From assembly GCA_046290435.1 (NCBI GenBank), contig JBKAGO010000002.1, positions 1 through 64,000 of the forward strand: a stretch of 64,000 bases of DNA, written 5' to 3'. The position numbers were made by a program, and so were the translations under genes. The notes below the pieces were generated by a model. It had not been told where the DNA came from, did not search any database, and saw only the letters and a program-made list of their open reading frames with translations. Shown one piece after another: positions 1 through 8,563 of this stretch (position 1 is its first letter; each line of letters opens with the position of its first letter). Source of the DNA: CAVQUE01 sp046290435. GTDB lineage: Bacteria; Actinomycetota; Acidimicrobiia; Acidimicrobiales; UBA8592.

Positions 1-475
1 GGGCGCCATGGCGCAGGCCGGCGATTCGATCAACGGCATCTACTTCGTGGGCTCGGCCGGTCAGCTGACCAGCAACCTCGAGGACATCCCGCCGGGCAAG
101 GACCTCGACGAGGCCACCATCTACCAGACCAAGGGTGTCGAATACGGCATGACCGAAGACGACATCTTCAAGGGCTTCGCCACCCAGGGCTTCTCGGTCA
201 TGATGACCATGGACTCCCTGGCCGACGAGATCGCCGCCGCAGGCGGCGAGGTCAACGGCGCCACCCTGGCCGAAGCCTTCGCCAACACCCAGGACACCCC
301 GGCGTTCGGCTCCACCCCGCTGTCGTGTGCCACGGCGCCGGCACCGTATGTGGCGGTCTGCAACTCCCTGGTCAACGTCACCCAATGGGATGGCGACAGC
401 CTGACCGTCGTGTCCGAGGGCATCTCGGGCATCGACCTGGTCGCCGGTACCGAGCTCAAGCCCGGACCCGGCTGA
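1..475 (+). CDS. ABC transporter substrate-binding protein, C-terminal part (5' end outside window)
   Basis: This is the last ~157 codons of a periplasmic-binding-protein-like (HAAT family, LivK-type) lipoprotein. The reading frame is open from base 2, so the gene begins upstream of the window. The fragment aligns residue by residue with the C-termini of the two complete binding proteins at 6869 and 8564. Shared features are the YQTK..EYGM(S/T)EDD segment, a paired-cysteine stretch around APAPYVAVC, an NQWDG-like motif (here TQWDG) and the ending GTEL(K/Q)PGP. It lies just upstream of a LivHM permease gene, so it probably delivers solute to this transporter. A strong hairpin follows the stop. 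The ligand cannot be told from sequence; branched-chain amino acids, amides or short peptides are all possible for the family. Confidence 0.85.
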   Translation, partial: GAMAQAGDSINGIYFVGSAGQLTSNLEDIPPGKDLDEATIYQTKGVEYGMTEDDIFKGFATQGFSVMMTMDSLADEIAAAGGEVNGATLAEAFANTQDTPAFGSTPLSCATAPAPYVAVCNSLVNVTQWDGDSLTVVSEGISGIDLVAGTELKPGPG

Positions 476-500
476 TCCGTCCAGGAATCCTGTCGGTGTT

Positions 501-532
501 CGCCGGGGGTGGGCCACGCCCCACCCCCGGCG
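501..532 (+). terminator. Hairpin terminator after first binding-protein gene
   Basis: A perfect 13-bp stem (CGCCGGGGGTGGG paired with its complement at 520-532) encloses a 6-base loop, 25 bases after the stop codon. No T-tract follows, as is common in high-GC actinobacteria. It would separate or attenuate expression between the binding protein and the permease genes that start at 661. Confidence 0.65.
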
Positions 533-660
533 GACTCGGCACTCCGACGGGCCCGGGCACTACCGCCCGGTAGTTTGCGCCACCCGTCCGCAACGTACAC
601 ACTCACCAAAGTGCCCACCGTCACAAGGCGGGGGCAGGCATCGGATTCCGGGGGAACTCT

Positions 661-3222
661 GTGCAAGAGATCATCTTCTTCTTGTTGCTCGGCCTGGGCA
701 TCGGCTCGCTCTACGCGATGTTGGGCGCCGGCCTGGTCGTCATCTACAAGGGCTCGGGCGTCATCAACTTCGCCCACGGCGCCATGGCGATGTACGGCGT
801 CTTCACGTTCGACACCGCCTGGAATCGTGGTGAGTTCTTCTTCCCCTGGGTCGATTTCCTCCCGACGCACAGCGTCAACGTGCCGGTGCGGATCACCCTC
901 AGCGACAGCGGGTCGGTCCCGATGCTCGTGGCACTGGTCCTGGCGCTGGCCATGGCCGCCTTCATCGGATGGGCCGCCCACACGCTCATCTTCCGACCGC
1001 TGCGCAACGCCGCCCCGCTGGGCAAGGTCGTCGCCTCGCTCGGTCTCGCCCTGTACCTGCAGGGTGTGGCGCTGTTGAACTTCGGCAACTCGTTCCCGGT
1101 GCCCAAGAGCGTCTTCCCCGACGCCTCCCTCGAGAACTTCCTCGGCCTCGGCCGCACGTTCCCGGCCATCACCATCTACGCCACCGTCGCCGCCATCATC
1201 CTCGGTGGTGGCCTGTGGTCCCTGTTCACCTTCACCCGGTTCGGTCTGGCCACCCGAGCGTCGGCCAGCAACGAAAAGGGCGCCATCCTGTTGGGCTACT
1301 CGCCCGACCGGCTGGCCAAGATCAACTGGATCCTCGCGTCGCTGCTCGCGACCACCTCGGCCATCATCCTCGGCCCGCTCCAGGGCGCCATCACCCCGAT
1401 CGGTCTCACCGCTCTGATCGTGCCGGCCCTGGCCGCCGCTCTCATCGGCAGCCTCCGATCGATCCCGGTCGCCGTCGCCGGCGGCTTCGCCATCGGTGCG
1501 GTCGAGACCCTCCTGCGGAGCAAGCAGCAGGACTGGTTCCCGCCGATCCTCGAGAACGGCATCCCCCAGACCCTGCCGCTGATCGTGATCGTGGTGGTCC
1601 TGGTGTGGCGGGGCAAGTCCCTGCCCGTGCGCGGCAGCGTCGAGGAGAAGCGCCTGCCGCTGTCGCCGCGACCCACCCGGGTCTTCCAGCACGCAGCCGT
1701 GTGGGGCACGGTGGCGATCTTCTTCGCCTTCGTGTTCGAGAACTCCGGCCGCACCACCATCATGGGCAACGCCATCCAGCAGTCGCTGGTGTTCGGCATC
1801 ATCATGTTGTCGATGGTGGTCCTCACCGGCTACGTCGGGCAGATCTCGCTGGCCCAGATGTCGCTCGCCGGTATCGCGGCGTTCATGATGGCCCGCATGA
1901 TGGCCGACGGCGAGCCCAGCGGCTCCAACCTCGTGCCGGTTCCCGGACCCGATTTCCCCTGGCCCATCGCCGCCATCATCGGTATCGCCGCCGCGGTGCT
2001 GGTGGGTGTGCTGCTCGGCCTCCCGGCGTTGCGCATCCGTGGTGTGCAGCTGGCCGTGGTGACCATCGCCGCCGCCGTGGCCATCCAGTCGCTGCTCCTC
2101 GAGAACGAGGAGATCACCGAGCTGCGTGCCGGTGTGCCGGCGTTCGTCACGACGCCGACGTTCTTCGGCATCGACATCGGCGCCCGCAGCATCCGCCAAC
2201 AGAACGAGCGACCGGCGTTCGTCATCTTCGCCGTCATCGTGTTGGCCCTGGTGGCCATATCCATTGCGAACATGCGCCGCAGCGGCGTCGGTCGACGGTT
2301 CCTCGCCGTGCGTGCCAACGAACGGGCCGCAGCCGCGGCGGGCATCAACGTGGCCCGCACCAAGCTGTTGGCCTTCGGCATCAGCGCCGGTATCGCCGGC
2401 ATCGGCGGCGTCATGTTGGCCTTCAAGCAGGTCGAGGTCTCCTCGGCGAACTTCCCGTACCTGGTGAGCCTCGTCGTGTTGGCCTTCGCCTATCTCGGCG
2501 GCATCACCTCGATCAACGGCGGCATCGTCGCCGGCATGTTGACCGCAGGGGCGTTGGTGCCCATCACGTCGAACTACTTCTTCGCCGAGACCAACATCGA
2601 GCGCTACATCGGCATGCTCGGCGGCCTGGGTCTGATCGTCACCGCGATCATCCACCCCGAGGGCATCGCACCGTTCTTCTCCGGGATGCTGCGCCACCTG
2701 GGCAACTGGCTCTGTACGGCCATCCCCGGCGCGACGACCCTGAAGAACGCCTACGCCGAGGGGAGCCGTACCCGCCCCGAACTCAGCGTGATCTACCTGT
2801 TCATGCTGATCGGTTCGGCGTTCTTCCTCTACCACGTGCCCATAACTCCGAACGTGGTGAGAGCCCTGGTGTGGCTCGCCCTGCTGTGGGTCATCTCCAT
2901 GGCGGTGTCGCTGCGCTACGGCCGCCTGTCCCCGAGCTTCGCCGAAGCAGGCGCCGTGTGGGTCGACTGGGCCAAGCGTTTCGGTCCCGCCGCCCTGGCC
3001 GGCTATGTGATCGGCTGGCTGATCTGGCCGATCCGGGTCGACACCTACTCGATGCTGTGGATGCCGCTGCTCGGCGCCGGCCTGGGGCTGTTCATCCGGG
3101 CCAACTACCGGATGATCCGCTACGGGCGGGTGCATCTCGACGGCTCGTCCCACGATCACGACGACCACGACGTGGTCGATCTCACACCCGCCGAAACTGC
3201 CGAGATGGCGGAGGTTCGCTGA
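661..3222 (+). CDS. LivH-LivM fused branched-chain amino acid ABC permease with C-terminal extension
   Basis: The 853-residue protein joins both inner-membrane permease halves of a LivFGHMK-type importer. The LivH half covers residues ~1-330 (conserved GSGVINFAHGA near the start, RASASNEKGAILLGY). The LivM half covers ~345-680 (LTGYVGQISLAQMSLAGIAA, then RRFLAVRANERAAAAAGIN). About 170 further residues carry extra hydrophobic segments and end in a His/Asp-rich tail (SSHDHDDHD); the second fusion permease of this cluster lacks them. The start is GTG at 661, preceded by GGGGG at a 6-base spacing. The stop is followed after one base by the LivG start, so the genes are cotranscribed. Function as a permease is secure; solute and role of the extension are unknown. 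Confidence 0.9.
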   Translation: MQEIIFFLLLGLGIGSLYAMLGAGLVVIYKGSGVINFAHGAMAMYGVFTFDTAWNRGEFFFPWVDFLPTHSVNVPVRITLSDSGSVPMLVALVLALAMAAFIGWAAHTLIFRPLRNAAPLGKVVASLGLALYLQGVALLNFGNSFPVPKSVFPDASLENFLGLGRTFPAITIYATVAAIILGGGLWSLFTFTRFGLATRASASNEKGAILLGYSPDRLAKINWILASLLATTSAIILGPLQGAITPIGLTALIVPALAAALIGSLRSIPVAVAGGFAIGAVETLLRSKQQDWFPPILENGIPQTLPLIVIVVVLVWRGKSLPVRGSVEEKRLPLSPRPTRVFQHAAVWGTVAIFFAFVFENSGRTTIMGNAIQQSLVFGIIMLSMVVLTGYVGQISLAQMSLAGIAAFMMARMMADGEPSGSNLVPVPGPDFPWPIAAIIGIAAAVLVGVLLGLPALRIRGVQLAVVTIAAAVAIQSLLLENEEITELRAGVPAFVTTPTFFGIDIGARSIRQQNERPAFVIFAVIVLALVAISIANMRRSGVGRRFLAVRANERAAAAAGINVARTKLLAFGISAGIAGIGGVMLAFKQVEVSSANFPYLVSLVVLAFAYLGGITSINGGIVAGMLTAGALVPITSNYFFAETNIERYIGMLGGLGLIVTAIIHPEGIAPFFSGMLRHLGNWLCTAIPGATTLKNAYAEGSRTRPELSVIYLFMLIGSAFFLYHVPITPNVVRALVWLALLWVISMAVSLRYGRLSPSFAEAGAVWVDWAKRFGPAALAGYVIGWLIWPIRVDTYSMLWMPLLGAGLGLFIRANYRMIRYGRVHLDGSSHDHDDHDVVDLTPAETAEMAEVR

Positions 3223-3223
3223 C

Positions 3224-4027
3224 ATGGCCCTGCTCGAAGCCCGTGGCCTCACCGTCACCTACGGCGGTCTGAACGCCAACGACAACGTCGACCTCGACTG
3301 CGAGATCGGCAAGCTGGTCGGCCTGATCGGCCCCAACGGTGCCGGCAAGACCACCTTCATCGATGCCATCACCGGCTTCACGCCCCTGTCGGGCGGGGTC
3401 TGCACCTTCGACGGTGTCGATCTGGCCGGCAAGACCCCCGATGCCCGGGCCCACCTCGGGTTGTCGCGCACCTTCCAGTCCCTCGAGCTGTTCGAGGACC
3501 TGAGCGTGCGAGACAACCTGCTGGCCGCCGCCGAGCGGCCCCGGTGGCACTCGTTCCTCACCGACATCATCCGGCCGGGGTTCAACGAGCGCCCCTACCG
3601 CGAGCAGGTCGACTGGGCCATGTCCATCATGGGCCTCGACGACATGGCCGACACGTTGCCGAGCGACCTCTCCCACGGTCAGCGCAAGCTGGTCGGTGTC
3701 GCCCGGGCGCTCGCCGCCAAGCCCAAGCTGGTGCTCCTCGACGAACCGGCCGCGGGTCTCGACACCACCGAATCCCAGCTGCTCGGCAGCCACCTGCGCG
3801 AATTCCTCGACCAGGACATCTCGGTGTTCCTCATCGACCACGACATGGGACTCGTGCTCAACGTGTGCGACTACATCTACGTCCTGGACTTCGGACAGAT
3901 CATCGCCCACGGCACCCCGGCCGAGATCCGCTCGGATCCCGCCGTCATCGCCGCCTATCTCGGCGAGACCGCCGGTGAGGCCCAGGCCCAGGCGGGCGCC
4001 AGCTTCGGACACACAGGAGACCAGTGA
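3224..4027 (+). CDS. livG: Branched-chain amino acid ABC transporter ATPase LivG
   Basis: This cytoplasmic ATPase of 267 residues energises the LivHM permease. Walker A (GPNGAGKTT) is at residues 36-44, the signature reads LSHGQ, Walker B is LVLLDEP and the switch histidine lies in LIDHDM. The LSRTFQ segment after the Q-loop region is typical of LivG. The C-terminal ~20 residues (Ala/Gln/Gly-rich) are an extension of unknown role. It lies one base after livHM and shares a base with livF (TGATG), so translation is coupled. The cluster has only one livG-livF pair for two permeases, so both fusions probably use it. Confidence 0.93.
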   Translation: MALLEARGLTVTYGGLNANDNVDLDCEIGKLVGLIGPNGAGKTTFIDAITGFTPLSGGVCTFDGVDLAGKTPDARAHLGLSRTFQSLELFEDLSVRDNLLAAAERPRWHSFLTDIIRPGFNERPYREQVDWAMSIMGLDDMADTLPSDLSHGQRKLVGVARALAAKPKLVLLDEPAAGLDTTESQLLGSHLREFLDQDISVFLIDHDMGLVLNVCDYIYVLDFGQIIAHGTPAEIRSDPAVIAAYLGETAGEAQAQAGASFGHTGDQ

Positions 4028-4755
4028 TGAGCGACCGACTGATCGAACTCGACGGCCTCCACGCCGGCTACGGCGGCATCGCAGTGCTGCGCGACCTGTC
4101 GCTGCACGTCGACGCCGGCGAGGTGGTGGCCCTGCTGGGGCCCAACGGCGCCGGTAAGACGACCACGCTGCTCACCATCTCCGGGCTGTTGCGTCCCATC
4201 GACGGCACCGTCACGGTGCTCGGCGAAGGCGTCGACGGCGACAAGCCCCACACCATCCCCCGTCGCGGCCTTGCGCACGTGGCCGAGGACCGGTCGCTGT
4301 TCTTCGACCTGACCGTCATGGAGAACCTGCGTCTCGGCCTGCCCGCCGACCGCAAGACCCATCAGGCGGCCTACGACCGGGCCATGGAGCTGTTCCCTGC
4401 GCTCGATCCGCTGCGCAACCGCCTCGCCGGCCTGCTCTCGGGCGGCGAGCAGCAGATGCTCGCCATGGCGCGGGCGCTGGTGTCGAACCCCAAGTGCCTG
4501 CTCGTCGACGAGATGAGCCTCGGCCTTGCACCGATCATCGTGGAGCGCCTGTTGCCCATCGTGCGCGACATCGCCGATCAGACCGGTGCCGGCGTGCTCG
4601 TCGTCGAACAGCACGTGCACATGGCGCTCGAGGTCGCCGATCGCGGCTACGTGCTCAACCACGGCGAGCTGATGATGCAGGGCACCGCCGACGAGCTCAT
4701 GGCCAACCGGGCCCTGCTCGAGGCGTCCTACCTCGGCGACGCCGCACTGCACTAG
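4027..4755 (+). CDS. livF: Branched-chain amino acid ABC transporter ATPase LivF
   Basis: Second ATPase of the importer, 242 residues from the ATG at 4027; a GTG at 4024 would add one residue. Walker A (GPNGAGKTT) lies at residues 38-46, the signature is LSGGEQQM, and the AEDRSLFFDLTVMENL stretch is diagnostic of LivF. The D-loop region reads DEMSLGLAP. The start overlaps the livG stop by one base and the next permease gene starts two bases after this stop. It is expected to form a heterodimer with LivG on the cytoplasmic side of either LivHM fusion. Confidence 0.93.
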   Translation: MSDRLIELDGLHAGYGGIAVLRDLSLHVDAGEVVALLGPNGAGKTTTLLTISGLLRPIDGTVTVLGEGVDGDKPHTIPRRGLAHVAEDRSLFFDLTVMENLRLGLPADRKTHQAAYDRAMELFPALDPLRNRLAGLLSGGEQQMLAMARALVSNPKCLLVDEMSLGLAPIIVERLLPIVRDIADQTGAGVLVVEQHVHMALEVADRGYVLNHGELMMQGTADELMANRALLEASYLGDAALH

Positions 4756-4757
4756 GG

Positions 4758-6686
4758 GTGCTGAGCACCTGGTTGCTCTTCCTGCTCATCGGGGTGGGGG
4801 TGGGCGCCCTCTACGGGGCACTCGCCATGGGCGTCATCGTCGTCTACCGCGGCAGCGGGGTCGTCAACTTCGCGATCGGTGCGATGGCCATGTTCCCGGC
4901 TGTCGTCTACGCCGAGCTGCGCACGAGCGGCGACCTGTTGCTGCCGGTCATCGTGATCCCGGATCGCTACGGCATCGGTGACCCCATGGGCTTCGCCCCT
5001 GCAGCGGCCATCGCCCTCACGGTGGGATCGCTGATCGCCATCGTGTCGTACTTCCTGATCTTCCGGCCGCTGCGGACGTCGCCGCCGCTCACGGCGGTCA
5101 TCGCGACGGTCGGGCTCACCATCGTGCTCCAGGGCCTGGCCGTACGCAGCTTCGGCACCGCCACCGTGCGGACGCCGGCGCTGTTGCCGTCGGACACGGT
5201 GAGCGTCTTCGGTCGCCTCGTGCCCGTCGACCGGTTCTGGCTGGCCGGCATCGTCGCCGTCTTCGGGCTCGCGCTCGCGGTGATGTACCAGCGCTCGCGG
5301 TTCGGGCTCGCGACACGCGCCGCCGCCACCAACGAAAAGGGCACCATTCTCCTCGGCTACGACCCCACCCGCATCGGCATGATCAACTGGTTGCTCGCGT
5401 CGGCGATGGTCAGCTCCGTCGGCATCATCGCCACCTCGCTGAGCGGCGTGAACCCGTTCAACTACAGCCTCTACGTGGTCCCCGCTCTGGGCGCCGCGTT
5501 GGCGGCCCGGCTGGTCTCGTTGCCGATCGCGCTGTTCGCCGGGATCGCCATCGGCAGCTTCGAGGCCCTGGCCGTGCACATCGTGGCTCAACGCCAGGTG
5601 CCGACGTTCTTCCTCGGCGGCTTCAGCTCGCTGGTGCCCTTCCTGGTGATCGTGGGGGCGCTCATCGCCGTCGGACGCGGGCTGCCCGATCGCGCCACCA
5701 TCCTCGAGCGTTTCCAGGTGTTCGCTCCACAGCCGTCGACCAACCCGCTCGTGTGGGTCGTCACGACCGCGGTCGCCGCGGCGCTGTTGACCTTCGGCGA
5801 TCCGACGCTGCGCCTCGCCACCATCCAGACGATGTTCCTCATCACGTTGCTGTTGTCGATCGTGGTGCTGACCGGGTTCGTGGGACAGGTCTCGTTGGCG
5901 CAGCTGGCGTTCGCGGGGTTCTGCGCGTTCATGCTGTCGCGTCTCGACGGGCTGCCCTTCCCGCTGGGCCCGCTGTTGGCGATCGCCATCACCACCGCGG
6001 TCGGCACGATGATCGGCGTGCCGGCGCTGCGCATACGCGGCATCCAATTCGCGATCGTCACGTTTGCCGCCGCCCTGGTGTTCGAACAGCTCTTCTTCCG
6101 CAGCCCGACCTTCGTCGGCCAGGGCGGTATCGCCCAGGTCCGCAACCCCGAACTGTTCGGCATCGACTTCGGCATCCTCGGTGAGGGTCAGTTCCCCCGC
6201 CGGATCTTCGGGCTCGTGATGCTCGCCTTCGTGCTGGCGTGCGCGCTGATGGTCGCGAACATCCGCCGCAGTTCGCTGGGGCGGCGGTTCCTGGCCGTGC
6301 GCATCAACGAACGGGCTGCTGCGGCCGCGGGCATCAACGTCGCCCGCACCAAACTGCTCGGTGCCGCCCTCGCGTCGTTCCTTGCAGCGGTGGCGGGTGT
6401 GATGTTCGCCTACAAGAGCGGTGGGAGCTTCAACGGCGGCGGCCTCGAGGCCCAGACCGGGCTGGAGGCCCTGGCGTTGGGGTACCTGGGCGGTGTCGGC
6501 TACGTCAGCGGCGCGGTCATCGGCGGGCTGCTGGCCCCGTCGGGCCTGGCGATCGCGTTGATCACCGGCGGGACCCCCTCGATCAACTTGTTCCTGGCGA
6601 CCGGCGTCGGGCTGATCCTGGTGACCGTGCTCCTCCCCGGCGGCATCGCGAGCCTCGCACAGCGACGACCGTCGCCATCGAGGTAG
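4758..6686 (+). CDS. Second LivH-LivM fused ABC permease
   Basis: A 642-residue homologue of the permease at 661. It has the LivH half (RGSGVVNFAIGAMAM, RAAATNEKGTILLGY) and the LivM half (LTGFVGQVSLAQLAFAG, RRFLAVRINERAAAAAGIN) but no long C-terminal extension. I chose GTG 4758 because it sits two bases after the livF stop and starts directly with a membrane segment; the frame stays open upstream inside livF but that stretch is not protein-like. The last codons (RRPSPSR) are encoded by the first copy of a 24-bp tandem repeat, so the C-terminus has probably changed recently through that repeat. Probably an alternative permease sharing LivGF with different binding proteins. Confidence 0.88.
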   Translation: MLSTWLLFLLIGVGVGALYGALAMGVIVVYRGSGVVNFAIGAMAMFPAVVYAELRTSGDLLLPVIVIPDRYGIGDPMGFAPAAAIALTVGSLIAIVSYFLIFRPLRTSPPLTAVIATVGLTIVLQGLAVRSFGTATVRTPALLPSDTVSVFGRLVPVDRFWLAGIVAVFGLALAVMYQRSRFGLATRAAATNEKGTILLGYDPTRIGMINWLLASAMVSSVGIIATSLSGVNPFNYSLYVVPALGAALAARLVSLPIALFAGIAIGSFEALAVHIVAQRQVPTFFLGGFSSLVPFLVIVGALIAVGRGLPDRATILERFQVFAPQPSTNPLVWVVTTAVAAALLTFGDPTLRLATIQTMFLITLLLSIVVLTGFVGQVSLAQLAFAGFCAFMLSRLDGLPFPLGPLLAIAITTAVGTMIGVPALRIRGIQFAIVTFAAALVFEQLFFRSPTFVGQGGIAQVRNPELFGIDFGILGEGQFPRRIFGLVMLAFVLACALMVANIRRSSLGRRFLAVRINERAAAAAGINVARTKLLGAALASFLAAVAGVMFAYKSGGSFNGGGLEAQTGLEALALGYLGGVGYVSGAVIGGLLAPSGLAIALITGGTPSINLFLATGVGLILVTVLLPGGIASLAQRRPSPSR

Positions 6687-6781
6687 CGACGACCGTCGCC
6701 ATCGAAGCCGCGACGACCGTCGCCATCGAAGCCGCGACGACCGTCGCCATCGAAGCCGCGACGACCGTCGCCATCAGGCGA
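6662..6781 (+). repeat. Tandem repeat, 24-bp unit, about 5 copies
   Basis: Five head-to-tail copies of a 24-bp unit beginning GCGACGACCGTCGCCATCGA. Copies 2 to 4 are identical; the first and last are diverged. The first copy contains the end and stop codon of the preceding permease gene. Each unit contains CGAC-N4-GTCG, so a transcript could fold into a row of small hairpins. 24 is a multiple of 3, so the array also stays open in another frame. It lies between the permease and the next binding-protein gene. Confidence 0.9.
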
Positions 6782-6868
6782 GCCGATGCCCCACAGTCGA
6801 GACAGATTGACTAGCATTTCGCGTCCGGCGTCACAGCGGCGCCGGCATCACGATCCCGGGGGGTGCTC

Positions 6869-8377
6869 GTGTCACGACGCTGGTTGCAATTGCTGTCCAT
6901 CCTGTTCGCCTTCGCTCTCGTCGCGACAGCGTGCGGCGATGACGACGAAGGCGGATCCGAAGATCCCGTCGAGACCGAGGACAGCGGCGCCGACGCCGAC
7001 GATCCGCCGGCCGACGAGGGCGGCGACGACGGTGCCGAAGATCCGCCGGCCGACGAGGGCGGCGACGACGGTGCCGACGAGGGCGCCGGGGCGGGCGCCG
7101 AGGGCTTGTCCGACTTCACGCCGCGCGGTCCCGCCGAGGGCGATCCCATCAAGATCGGCTTCCAGAACCCCGAGGGCGACCCGGCCGGTTCGTTCCCCGA
7201 GTACAGCGCCGGCGCCCAGGCAGCGGTCGACTACATCAACGAAGAGCTCGGCGGTCTCGGGGGGCGTCCCATCGAGCTCGACGTGTGCGTCATGGCCATC
7301 ACGCCCGACGATTCCCAGCGCTGCGCCAACGAGTTGTCCGCCGACGGGGTGGAGTTCGCCTTCTCCAGCCTGAACTTCTTCGGCAACCACTTCTCGATCT
7401 ACCAGGGCTCGAACATCCCCGTCGTGGTCGGCACCCCGATCACCGTCGGCGACTTCACCGCCGAGGGCGTGTTCTCGATCGGCACGGGCGGTGGCTGCCT
7501 CGGCACCCACACCGGCCTGGTCTACTTCGGCACCCAGCTGCTGCCCGAGATCACCGGCGAACCGGTCGAGCGGGTCAGCGTGCCATGGGCGGACACGCCC
7601 CCGGGCGTCGTCTGCTACTACGACCTCGAGGCCAAGCCCCTCGACGTCCTCAACGGCACCGTCCCCGGCGACTCCGAGCTCGCCGGCACCATGCCGAACC
7701 TCGAGCACATCGGCGTGCCGATCCTGCCGGGTGCCGCCGACGTGACCGCCCAGGCCACCGAGGTCCTCGACTTCGACCCCGACGTCATCATGTACTCGGC
7801 CCAGGGCGCCGACTGCTGGACCTTCGTCGACGCCCTCGGCCGACTGGGCTGGACGCCCGACGACGTTCCCCTGCTGTTGTCGACGGCCTGCGTGGACTTC
7901 ACCGCCATGGAACAGGCCGGCGAGCTCGCCGTGGGCATCTACTTCGTCGGCGCCGGGGGAACCCTCACCACCGCCCCCGAGGCGCTCCCGGAGGGATCCA
8001 AGGAGCGCATCGAGGCCGAGCTGTACCAGACGAAGGCCCTCGAGTACGGCATGAGCGAGGACGATCTGACGAAGGGCTTCGGCACCGCCGGGTTCTCGAA
8101 CATGATCAAGATCTGGGAGATGGCCAACATCGTCGTCGACGGCGGCGGTGAGGTGACCGGTCAGTCGCTCGCCGACGCGTTCGCCGCCACCGACAACACG
8201 CCGGTGTTCTCGTCGACGCCGCTCGACTGCGCCAACGCACCGGCGCCCTATGTCGCGGTGTGCGACTCGAGCGTGGCGGTCAACCAGTGGGACGGGGAGA
8301 ACCTGATCCCGGTCGAGTCCGAGATCTCCGGCATCGACCTGGTGTCGGGCACCGAGCTGCAGCCGGGCCCGTCGTAG
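6869..8377 (+). CDS. ABC transporter substrate-binding lipoprotein (second copy)
   Basis: 502 residues. A lipoprotein signal peptide (SRRWLQLLSILFAFALVATAC) puts the lipidated cysteine at residue 22 and is followed by an Asp/Glu/Gly/Pro-rich linker (~25-85) with an internal repeat, then a type I periplasmic-binding fold of the LivK/HAAT family. GTG 6869 is preferred over GTG 6863 because GGGGGG then sits five bases upstream. It is strongly similar to the binding protein at 8564 and to the partial one at the window start. Two stretches are almost identical at the DNA level to the 8564 gene, suggesting gene conversion. It should capture solute outside the membrane for the LivHM/LivGF system; ligand unknown. 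Confidence 0.9.
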   Translation: MSRRWLQLLSILFAFALVATACGDDDEGGSEDPVETEDSGADADDPPADEGGDDGAEDPPADEGGDDGADEGAGAGAEGLSDFTPRGPAEGDPIKIGFQNPEGDPAGSFPEYSAGAQAAVDYINEELGGLGGRPIELDVCVMAITPDDSQRCANELSADGVEFAFSSLNFFGNHFSIYQGSNIPVVVGTPITVGDFTAEGVFSIGTGGGCLGTHTGLVYFGTQLLPEITGEPVERVSVPWADTPPGVVCYYDLEAKPLDVLNGTVPGDSELAGTMPNLEHIGVPILPGAADVTAQATEVLDFDPDVIMYSAQGADCWTFVDALGRLGWTPDDVPLLLSTACVDFTAMEQAGELAVGIYFVGAGGTLTTAPEALPEGSKERIEAELYQTKALEYGMSEDDLTKGFGTAGFSNMIKIWEMANIVVDGGGEVTGQSLADAFAATDNTPVFSSTPLDCANAPAPYVAVCDSSVAVNQWDGENLIPVESEISGIDLVSGTELQPGPS

Positions 8378-8428
8378 CCCGAACACTCGGAAGCGCAAAC
8401 CGCTCCTCCATCAACCGCCGCTGACCAG

Positions 8429-8462
8429 CCGGCCGCCGGGGCTCCGCCTCCCCGGCGGCCGG
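8429..8462 (+). terminator. Hairpin terminator between two binding-protein genes
   Basis: A perfect 13-bp GC stem (CCGGCCGCCGGGG with its complement) and an 8-base loop, 51 bases after the stop of the binding protein at 6869. It implies that the next binding-protein gene has its own promoter in 8463-8563, although I cannot name convincing -35 and -10 boxes. Confidence 0.65.
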
Positions 8463-8563
8463 TTCGCGTGAGGCGATGCCCCATCGTTGCGAGGGATGCG
8501 TTACGCTCGCCGCTGGTGCCCGAGGGGGGCATCGCACCACACCACATTTCCCGGGGGGGAACA

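Noticed and set aside
121..3258. Very long minus-strand open frame (over 1000 codons) opposite the LivHM permease
   Set aside because: Composition is Arg/His/Gly/Asp/Glu-rich with no hydrophobic core or motif; it is the mirror frame of a GC-rich gene whose + product is clearly a permease.
6662..6781. CRISPR array
   Set aside because: Units are directly adjacent 24-bp repeats with no unique spacers; the same holds for the 17-bp array at 27113.
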